Source: Ruminococcus_G sp050944415
Lineage (GTDB): Bacteria > Bacillota > Clostridia > Lachnospirales > Lachnospiraceae
DNA length: 28,587 nucleotides
NCBI GenBank assembly: GCA_050944415.1
Contig: JBMNRA010000039.1
Span: 1-28,587 of the forward strand
Reading direction: 5' to 3'
The notes beneath the pieces are model-generated. The model saw only the letters and a list, made by a program, of their open reading frames with translations, was not told the origin of the DNA and ran no database searches. The position numbers and the translations under genes were made by a program. Shown in pieces: positions 23,192-28,587 of the stretch (position 1 is its first letter; every line of letters starts with the position of its first letter).

Positions 23192-24487
23192 ATGAAAGAC
23201 AACAGGGATCAGGGGAATCTTATGGCACTGCTTCCGATCGCGGTATTCCTGATTATTTTTCTGGGAGCCGGCTGCATTACCGGCGACTTTTACAGTGTGC
23301 CGGCTATCGTGGGCTTCCTTATCGCTCTGCTGGTGGGTTTTCTCCAGAACAGGAAGGTAAGTTTTCAGGAAAAAATCAAGCTGATCACAGAAGGGGTGGC
23401 GGATGAAAATATCGTTACCATGTGTCTCATATTTCTGGTGGCGGGAGGGTTTTCAAATGCAGTGAATATGGCAGGCGGAGTGGAAAGTACGGTGAATCTG
23501 GGGCTTTCCATTATGCCGCCCAATGTGGCGGTGGCAGGTTTGTTTGTCATCAGCTGCTTTATTTCAGTCTCCATGGGTACTTCCATGGGGACCATAGCGG
23601 CCATGGCGCCTATCGCCGTCGGCATCAGTGACAAGGCCCAGATCGGTATGGCGCTGTGTACCGGAGCAGTGATGTGCGGCGCCATGTTCGGAGACAATCT
23701 GTCTATGATCTCTGACACTACCATAGCGGCTGTCCGTACTCAGGGCTGTGAGATGAAAGATAAATTCAGAGAGAATTTTCTGATTGTACTGCCGGCTGCC
23801 ATTATCACGGTGATTATTTTCCTGGCAGCTTCCGGCGCCGGTCAGGCCGCCGGATTTGAGGGGCTGGACTATAATCTGCTGAAGATTCTTCCTTATCTGG
23901 TGGTGCTGATCGGAGCATTGATTGGAATTAATGTATTTGTGGTGCTGATTACCGGAATTATACTGTCATTGGCAGTTGGGGTGGGGACAGGGTCTATCCT
24001 TCTCCAGGAAATTTTTCAGGTAGTGGGTGACGGCGTCACTTCCATGTATGATATTACAGTGATTTCCATTGTGGTGGCATTTATCGTGTCCCTGGTACGG
24101 GCCCATGGGGGAATTCAGTACATTCTGGTTAAAATAAAAAAGAGGGTGAAGGGAAAAAGGGGCGGAGAGCTGGGAATTGCACTGTTGGTTCTGCTGGTGG
24201 ACTGCTGCACGGCCAACAATACGGTGGCTATTGTCATGACTGGTCCCATAGCCAGAGAAATCAGTGAAGAATACGGTATCTCGCCGAGACGAAGCGCATC
24301 TCTTCTGGATATTTTCGCTTCTGTGGGGCAGGGACTGATTCCCTACGGGGCTCAGCTTCTGTCGGCGGCCAGCCTGACAGGACTGACGCCCTTTGACATA
24401 CTGCCGTATATGTACTATCCTGTTCTGATGGCAGTAAGCGCCCTTTTATTCATTTTCTTAAGAAAAAGGTATACTTCTGAAAAATAA
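23192..24487 (+). CDS. Na+/H+ antiporter NhaC-family membrane protein
   Basis: This 431-residue protein has about eleven hydrophobic helices and belongs to the NhaC/ion transporter superfamily. Characteristic segments are FLVAGGFSNAVNMAGGVEST, SMGTSMGTIAAMAPIA, CGAMFGDNLSMISDTTIAA and DCCTANNTVAIVMTGP. NhaC members exchange Na+ for H+, though some act on organic ions, so the substrate remains open. The ATG at 23192 is chosen because GAGGGAGG lies about 11 nt upstream. Longer in-frame starts run into the purB terminator. The promoter was not clearly identified. Confidence 0.85.
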   Translation: MKDNRDQGNLMALLPIAVFLIIFLGAGCITGDFYSVPAIVGFLIALLVGFLQNRKVSFQEKIKLITEGVADENIVTMCLIFLVAGGFSNAVNMAGGVESTVNLGLSIMPPNVAVAGLFVISCFISVSMGTSMGTIAAMAPIAVGISDKAQIGMALCTGAVMCGAMFGDNLSMISDTTIAAVRTQGCEMKDKFRENFLIVLPAAIITVIIFLAASGAGQAAGFEGLDYNLLKILPYLVVLIGALIGINVFVVLITGIILSLAVGVGTGSILLQEIFQVVGDGVTSMYDITVISIVVAFIVSLVRAHGGIQYILVKIKKRVKGKRGGELGIALLVLLVDCCTANNTVAIVMTGPIAREISEEYGISPRRSASLLDIFASVGQGLIPYGAQLLSAASLTGLTPFDILPYMYYPVLMAVSALLFIFLRKRYTSEK

Positions 24488-24573
24488 TGTAGTATACTCA
24501 ATAAGTGGTGGTTTCATCACTGTAATACGCAAATGTAAAAGATAAGATAGAAGAAATCTGGGAGGAAACAAAA

Positions 24574-25848
24574 ATGGTAAAAGCTGTCGTTGGAGCAAAC
24601 TGGGGTGACGAGGGAAAAGGCAAGATTACCGATATGCTGGGAAAAGAAGCCGATATCATCGTGAGATTTCAGGGCGGAGCCAATGCAGGACATACAATTG
24701 TAAATAATTATGGAAAGTTTGCACTGCACACCCTTCCCTCAGGTGTGTTTTATGATCACACGACCAGTGTGATCGGAAACGGTGTGGCACTGCATATTCC
24801 CACGCTGGTAAAGGAGATTCAGAGTCTGGTAGACAGAGGAGTGCCGAAGCCGAAGATCAAAGTATCTGACCGTGCACAGATGGTAATGTCTTATCATATT
24901 CTGTTTGACCAGTATGAGGAAGAACGTCTGGCCGGAAAATCCTTCGGTTCCACGAAATCAGGAATTGCTCCATTCTATTCTGACAAGTATGCCAAAATCG
25001 GTTTTCAGGTAAGTGAGCTTTTTGATGAGGACTCTCTGAAAGAAAAGGTGGAGAGAATCTGTGAGACGAAAAATGTGCTTCTTGAGCATCTTTACCATAA
25101 ACCGGTGCTGAATCCGGAAGATATTTACCGGGAGCTGTTGGAATATAAAGAGATGATCGCTCCTTATGTCTGTGATGTGTCCTCCTATTTATGGAATGCC
25201 ATTAAAGAAGGAAAGGAAATCCTGCTGGAGGGGCAGCTGGGTTCATTGAAGGATCCGGATCACGGGATTTACCCCATGGTAACCTCATCCTCCACTCTGG
25301 CCGCCTATGGCGCCATTGGAGCAGGAATACCTCCTTATGAAATCAAAAAGATCATCACAGTATGCAAGGCTTATTCCAGTGCAGTGGGAGCGGGCGCTTT
25401 CGTATCGGAAATTTTCGGAGAAGAAGCGGAAGAACTGAGAAAAAGAGGCGGGGACGGCGGAGAATACGGCGCCACCACGGGACGCCCCAGACGTATGGGA
25501 TGGTTCGACTGTGTAGCCTCCAAATACGGATGCAGGATTCAGGGAACTACAGATGTGGCCTTTACTGTCCTGGACGTGCTGGGTTATCTGGATGAGATAC
25601 CGGTATGTGTGGGGTATGAGATCGATGGAAAGGTGACTACGGAATTTCCCACGACGGTTCTGCTGGAAAAAGCGAAACCGGTGATTGAAAAACTTCCCGG
25701 ATGGAAATGCGATATCCGGGGCATTAAGAAATATGAAGATCTTCCGGAGAACTGCAGGAAATACGTGGAATTTGTGGAGAAAAACATCGGATTTCCTATT
25801 ACTATGGTTTCCAATGGTCCGGGAAGAGATGACATTATTTACAGATAG
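24574..25848 (+). CDS. purA: Adenylosuccinate synthetase
   Basis: It joins IMP and aspartate using GTP to form adenylosuccinate, the first step from IMP to AMP; PurB completes it. At 424 residues it has normal length. Visible motifs are the N-terminal GTP-binding loop NWGDEGKGKITD with its catalytic Asp, GGANAGHTIV with its catalytic His, the IMP-binding TTGRPRRMGWFD, and NGPGRDDII near the C-terminus. The RBS GGGAGGAAA precedes the ATG. A weak TATACT (24493-24498) upstream lacks a clear -35 box. A terminator follows and is shared with the convergent small gene. Confidence 0.97.
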   Translation: MVKAVVGANWGDEGKGKITDMLGKEADIIVRFQGGANAGHTIVNNYGKFALHTLPSGVFYDHTTSVIGNGVALHIPTLVKEIQSLVDRGVPKPKIKVSDRAQMVMSYHILFDQYEEERLAGKSFGSTKSGIAPFYSDKYAKIGFQVSELFDEDSLKEKVERICETKNVLLEHLYHKPVLNPEDIYRELLEYKEMIAPYVCDVSSYLWNAIKEGKEILLEGQLGSLKDPDHGIYPMVTSSSTLAAYGAIGAGIPPYEIKKIITVCKAYSSAVGAGAFVSEIFGEEAEELRKRGGDGGEYGATTGRPRRMGWFDCVASKYGCRIQGTTDVAFTVLDVLGYLDEIPVCVGYEIDGKVTTEFPTTVLLEKAKPVIEKLPGWKCDIRGIKKYEDLPENCRKYVEFVEKNIGFPITMVSNGPGRDDIIYR

Positions 25849-25861
25849 CAGAGAAAACAGA

Positions 25862-25904
25862 AGATGTGCGGCAGAGAAATCTGCAGCACATCTTTCATTT
25901 TTTC
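25862..25904. terminator. Bidirectional terminator between purA and the small membrane gene
   Basis: AGATGTGC (25862-25869) pairs with GCACATCT (25886-25893), with an inner GCAGA/TCTGC stem around GAAA. T-rich sequence follows on the plus strand (25891-25904), and T-rich sequence also follows on the minus strand. The stop codon of the leftward gene (25895-25897) lies in the plus-strand U-tract. Confidence 0.85.
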
Positions 25905-26089
25905 CGGTTTTTCAGATACCGGTAAACGAGTATGTAAGCATAGATCAGTACGGGAACCGCTATAGTACAGAAGATGGAAGCTTTAAACCAGGCGTCAGAA
26001 GAAGGACTGCCGGAAAGGGCAAAAAAGAAAGTGGCTCCGTACATAAACAACAGCAGAATAACTCCTGCCAGGGCCAGAATACGTTTCAT
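25895..26089 (-). CDS. Small two-helix membrane protein, unknown function
   Basis: This 64-residue protein has two hydrophobic helices (about 4-25 and 38-58), a short polar loop (SGSPSSDAW) and a basic C-terminal tail (RYLKNRKK). The start at 26089 is supported by AAAGGAG 7 nt upstream on the minus strand; an ATG at 26107 overlaps that RBS region and is less likely. A near-consensus promoter and a terminator frame it as a single-gene unit, which makes a genuine gene likely despite the small size. I do not recognise the family. Confidence 0.75.
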   Translation of the reverse strand: MKRILALAGVILLLFMYGATFFFALSGSPSSDAWFKASIFCTIAVPVLIYAYILVYRYLKNRKK

Positions 26090-26119
26090 GAAGAAATCTC
26101 CTTTCATATCATAGAAATG

Positions 26120-26148
26120 AGTATAAGGGAAACGAATATAAGTGTCAA
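26120..26148 (-). promoter_or_regulatory. Promoter of the small membrane protein gene
   Basis: On the minus strand a perfect TTGACA (26148-26143) is followed after 17 nt by TATACT (26125-26120). Transcription would start near 26112, just before the RBS. Confidence 0.8.
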
Positions 26149-26257
26149 TGAAAAAGCATGTTTATAAAAATTTTATAGGAGGATTTCTTGAAAACTTCAG
26201 AAAAAAGGAATAGAGTATAACCATTGAAAATAAAATTTGTAAAAGGAAAGTGATAGG

Positions 26258-26659
26258 ATGGGAAATATGCGTGAAAAATTTAGACGGTTTATGATGGGCC
26301 GGTATGGCGTGGATGATCTGGGAAAAGTTACTTTGTATGTTTCTCTGGCACTGTTGATTCTTTCGCTGTTTCTCCGGTATAATATATTGTATATACTGGC
26401 GATCGTTCTTCTGGCCGTCTGTTATTTTCGAATGTTTTCGAAAAATTATTCCAAACGGTATGAGGAAAATCAGAAGTTTCTGACTCTGAAGACGAAGGTT
26501 CTGGGACGTTTCACTGCAGCCAGGAGACATCGTGCAGACAGGGAACACTGTTACTTCAAATGCCCCTCCTGCCGTCAGACGGTAAGAGTACCCAGAGGAA
26601 AAGGGAAGATTTCCATTTCCTGCCCCAAGTGCGGTACTCAGTTTATTAAACGTACATAA
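26258..26659 (+). CDS. Membrane-anchored zinc-ribbon protein, unknown function
   Basis: This 133-residue protein has a basic N-terminus, two closely spaced hydrophobic helices (about 25-60), a charged linker, and a C-terminal zinc ribbon with CPSC and CPKC pairs (FKCPSCRQTVRVPRGKGKISISC is the core, about 100-122). The ribbon is probably cytoplasmic. AAAGGAAA lies about 9 nt upstream of the ATG. A TATAAC box at 26216-26221 may be the -10 of its promoter, with no good -35. It begins a three-gene cluster with the DUF5685-like and J-domain genes. Confidence 0.8.
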   Translation: MGNMREKFRRFMMGRYGVDDLGKVTLYVSLALLILSLFLRYNILYILAIVLLAVCYFRMFSKNYSKRYEENQKFLTLKTKVLGRFTAARRHRADREHCYFKCPSCRQTVRVPRGKGKISISCPKCGTQFIKRT

Positions 26660-26690
26660 CCCACTGCTTCAATATATGGAAGGATAAAGC

Positions 26691-27521
26691 ATGTTCGGAT
26701 ACGTTACAGTTAACAGGGAAGAATTAAAAGTAAAAGATATGAAGCGTTATCAGGCTTTTTACTGCGGCATTTGCCAGGAACTGAAGGAACGTCATGGTCT
26801 GACTTCACGAATAACACTGACATACGATATGACTTTTCTGGCTGTTTTGCTGACTGGTCTGTATGAAGGGCAAGTCCGGGAAAGCAGCTGCCGCTGTGCG
26901 GTACATCCGCTGAAAAAGCATCCCTGTCTGAGAAATGAATATACGGCATATGCGGCTGATATGAATCTGCTTCTGTGCTACTATAATCTGATGGACAACT
27001 GGTTTGATGAAAAGGATGTCGCTTCCTTTGCGGGGGCGAGAATACTGAGAAAAGAATTTCTGAAAGTATGTTCCGGATATCCCAGACAGAACCGGGCGGT
27101 AAAACGTTATATGAAACGGCTTTACCGGTGTGAAAAGGAGAAAAGCAGAGATATCGACCTGGGAGCCGGTCTGACCGGAGAACTCATGGGAGAGATTTTC
27201 GTATATAAAGAAGATGTCTGGTCGGATATCCTACGAAGACTGGGATTTTTTCTGGGAAAATTCATTTATCTGATGGACGCCTATGATGACGTGGAAAAAG
27301 ATATCAGAAAAGGTAATTATAATCCCTGGATTACAATAAAAAAGAGAGAGGATTTCATGAAGGTCAGCGAACAGATTCTGACGATGATGATGAGCGAGTG
27401 CGCCAGAGAGTTTGAAAAACTTCCGATTCTGGAAAATGTGGACATTTTGCGTAATGTGCTGTATTCTGGTATATGGACAAAATATGAAATCGTGAAAAGA
27501 AAGTACGGGGAGAATAACTGA
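26691..27521 (+). CDS. DUF5685-like Cys/His-rich helical protein
   Basis: I recall this type as DUF5685; no function is known to me. The 276-residue protein starts with a Cys cluster: YCGIC (C25, C28), then CRC (C67, C69), H72, H77 and C79, which could bind Zn or an Fe-S cluster. The rest is helical. Two Asp-rich motifs stand out: DNWFDEKD (D102, D106, D109) and DAYDDVEKDIRKGNYNP (D196, D199, D200, D204). Their spacing within a helical protein is reminiscent of class I isoprenoid synthases; this is inference. It starts 31 nt after the zinc-ribbon gene (AAGGA RBS) and overlaps the next gene by one base. Confidence 0.8.
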   Translation: MFGYVTVNREELKVKDMKRYQAFYCGICQELKERHGLTSRITLTYDMTFLAVLLTGLYEGQVRESSCRCAVHPLKKHPCLRNEYTAYAADMNLLLCYYNLMDNWFDEKDVASFAGARILRKEFLKVCSGYPRQNRAVKRYMKRLYRCEKEKSRDIDLGAGLTGELMGEIFVYKEDVWSDILRRLGFFLGKFIYLMDAYDDVEKDIRKGNYNPWITIKKREDFMKVSEQILTMMMSECAREFEKLPILENVDILRNVLYSGIWTKYEIVKRKYGENN

Positions 27522-28144
27522 TGTTAAATCCATACCAGGTGCTGGGAGTGCCGGAGAACGCCAGCATGGACGAAATAAAAAAAGCATATAGAAAATTAAG
27601 CCGGAAGTACCATCCGGACGCCAATATCAATAATCCGAATAAAAAACAGGCGGAAGAAAAGTTCAAGCAGGTGCAGGAAGCCTATAATCAGATTATTGCC
27701 GAGCGGGAACGGGGAGAAACCGGCGGCTTCGGTGGATTTTACGGACAGGGACAGCAGCGGCAGACCTCCTACGGAAGTGATGAGGAATCTATTAAAATGC
27801 AGGCTGCGGCTAATTATATCAACAGCCGTCATTTCAGGGAAGCGTTAAATGTACTGAATGCCATGTCGTCCCAAAATGCAGAATGGTACTATCTGCACGC
27901 AGTAGCCAATGCGGGGCTGGGCAGCAATGTAAATGCGCTGACGGATGCCCGGGAGGCTCTTCGCAGGGATCCGCAGAATATGAAGTATCAGATGCTGGTC
28001 AGCCAGTTGGAGCCCGGCGGCCAGTGGTATCAGACCATGGGCAGCGGCTACGGATATGAGCGGCCGGCAGAAGGAATGGGGAACTGCTGCTGGCAGTGTC
28101 TTCTGGCCAATCTTTTGTGCAATTGCTGTTGCTGCCGGTGCTGA
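27521..28144 (+). CDS. J-domain protein with TPR-like region and Cys-rich tail
   Basis: This 207-residue protein has an N-terminal J domain (1-65: NPYQVLGVPENASMDEI, then KAYRKLSRKYHPD with the HPD motif that stimulates Hsp70 ATPase). A Gly/Gln-rich linker (about 68-88) follows, then TPR-like helices (about 90-165: FREALNVLNAMSS, ALTDAREALRRDPQN). The tail holds nine Cys in the last nineteen residues (CCWQC...LCNCCCCRC). It is not DnaJ itself: there are no CxxCxGxG zinc repeats. The tail may bind metal, be lipidated, or sit in a membrane. Its ATG overlaps the upstream stop, so translation is probably coupled. Confidence 0.9.
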   Translation: MLNPYQVLGVPENASMDEIKKAYRKLSRKYHPDANINNPNKKQAEEKFKQVQEAYNQIIAERERGETGGFGGFYGQGQQRQTSYGSDEESIKMQAAANYINSRHFREALNVLNAMSSQNAEWYYLHAVANAGLGSNVNALTDAREALRRDPQNMKYQMLVSQLEPGGQWYQTMGSGYGYERPAEGMGNCCWQCLLANLLCNCCCCRC

Positions 28145-28160
28145 AAAAATAATGAAAAAA

Positions 28161-28190
28161 TTGTATAGTTTGGGGAAGACTGGTCATACT
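28161..28190 (+). promoter_or_regulatory. Weak candidate promoter downstream of the J-domain gene
   Basis: TTGTAT (28161-28166) and CATACT (28185-28190) are separated by 18 nt, just ahead of a structured non-coding stretch. Both boxes are imperfect, so this is tentative. Confidence 0.25.
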
Positions 28191-28197
28191 ATAGATG

Positions 28198-28238
28198 TCA
28201 GCAGAGGGATGACGCAACGGGGTGTTGCTTTCTGCTGA
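28198..28238 (+). other. Two-tier hairpin in non-coding sequence
   Basis: TCAGCAGA (28198-28205) pairs with TCTGCTGA (28231-28238). Inside it, GCAAC (28214-28218) pairs with GTTGC (28224-28228), leaving an asymmetric internal loop. No U-tract follows. It may be part of the J-domain gene 3' UTR or of a small RNA. Confidence 0.4.
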
Positions 28239-28252
28239 TACACCGGGAAACA

Positions 28253-28271
28253 CATTGGACCCCCTCCAATG
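28253..28271 (+). other. Hairpin with C-only loop
   Basis: CATTGGA (28253-28259) pairs perfectly with TCCAATG (28265-28271) around CCCCC. It is followed by AT-rich sequence, not a U-tract. Confidence 0.4.
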
Positions 28272-28339
28272 GTAAATGACGAATGATAAAAATTAATACT
28301 TATCCTCCCCTTAAAAAAATAAATATCGATGTAATCGGC

Positions 28340-28384
28340 AAAATGGCGGTTTTATCCTGCTCGCAGGTTTTACGCCATTTTTTT
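28340..28384 (+). terminator. Nested intrinsic terminator after the J-domain gene
   Basis: The outer stem AAAATGGCG (28340-28348) pairs with CGCCATTTT (28373-28381), the inner stem CCTGC (28356-28360) pairs with GCAGG (28363-28367), and seven T end the element (28378-28384). It probably ends transcripts of the 26258-28144 cluster. The tandem repeat array begins at the next base. Confidence 0.7.
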
Positions 28385-28587
28385 GCGCGATAAGCCCGAC
28401 AAGCGGCTGCCGTGCTTGCACAGGCAGACATTTGGAGGGCAACGCGAACAGCGACCAGCGGCGCGATAAGCCCGACAAGCGGCTGCCGTGCTTGCACAGG
28501 CAGACATTTGGAGGGCAACGCGAACAGCGACCAGCGGCGCGATAAGCCCGACAAGCGGCTGCCGTGCTTGCACAGGCAGACATTTGG
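28385..28587. repeat. Perfect 76-bp tandem repeat, at least 2.7 copies
   Basis: Copies begin at 28385, 28461 and 28537; the third is cut by the window edge after 51 bases. All visible copies are identical. The unit is about 64 percent GC, clearly above its surroundings. Each unit contains a hairpin, CTGCC-GTGC-TT-GCAC-A-GGCAG, at 28407-28427 in copy 1. The period is not a multiple of three, so the long minus-strand open frames across it are by-products of repetition. No spacer variation is present, which argues against CRISPR. Confidence 0.92.

Noticed and set aside
25685..26167. Rightward open frame over the purA end and the small leftward gene
   Set aside because: It overlaps purA in another frame, runs through a terminator, and opposes a leftward gene with a near-consensus promoter and RBS.
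28385..28460. tRNA gene cluster suggested by the 76-bp unit length
   Set aside because: Neither strand shows a T-loop GGTTC/GAATCC motif, a 7-bp acceptor stem or a cloverleaf.
28300..28583. Leftward open frames across the repeats encoding Cys-rich peptides
   Set aside because: They occur in several frames because the 76-bp period rotates the frame. They have no RBS and read through the terminator.
28385..28587. CRISPR array
   Set aside because: The whole 76-bp unit repeats without variable spacers, and no cas genes are in view.

Overview
The window looks like chromosome of an anaerobic Clostridia bacterium, most likely a Lachnospiraceae (Blautia-like) gut organism. The reasons are the Gram-positive PolC replicase, the B. 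subtilis-type ThyA, the XpaC/TelA pair, strong purine-rich ribosome-binding sites (RBS), Gram-positive sigma-70-type promoters, and several families of unknown function that I recall from Lachnospiraceae (DUF5717, DUF5716, DUF5685). These assignments were made by eye from the sequence; no database search was run.

Layout. The left edge holds the first codons of a leftward gene behind a 16-bp palindrome, then a leftward VanZ-like gene. From 794 to 10088 six rightward genes are packed with overlaps or very short gaps: thyA, folA, xpaC-like, telA-like, ispG and polC. They join dTMP/folate synthesis, isoprenoid synthesis and replication. At 10174-10409 lies a promoter plus a leader of about 200 nt containing an intrinsic terminator and a hairpin that competes with it. 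This leader precedes an ammonium transporter fused to a PII signalling domain. A convergent CobD/HisC-like aminotransferase follows, sharing a bidirectional terminator with amt.

From 13458 to 19067 comes the most intriguing block. It is a three-gene operon of a 1179-residue alpha-solenoid protein, a degenerate Hsp70/actin-like protein without a substrate-binding domain, and a small TPR protein. Next are a polar amino-acid ABC transporter (binding lipoprotein, permease, ATPase), purB, an NhaC-type antiporter and purA. PurB and PurA are the two enzymes that convert IMP to AMP, and PurB also acts earlier in the pathway. A small leftward two-helix membrane protein converges on purA. The final operon (26258-28144) encodes a zinc-ribbon membrane protein, a DUF5685-like protein with class I isoprenoid-synthase-like Asp motifs, and a J-domain/TPR protein with an extremely Cys-rich C-terminus.

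The right edge (28145-28587) has no convincing gene. It holds hairpins, a nested intrinsic terminator, and a perfect GC-rich 76-bp tandem repeat that runs off the window.

Best candidates for undescribed biology: (1) the solenoid/pseudo-Hsp70/TPR operon; (2) the attenuator-like leader of the amt-PII fusion, and the fusion itself, which lacks the uridylylation tyrosine; (3) the zinc-ribbon/DUF5685/J-protein cluster; (4) the 76-bp repeat array.
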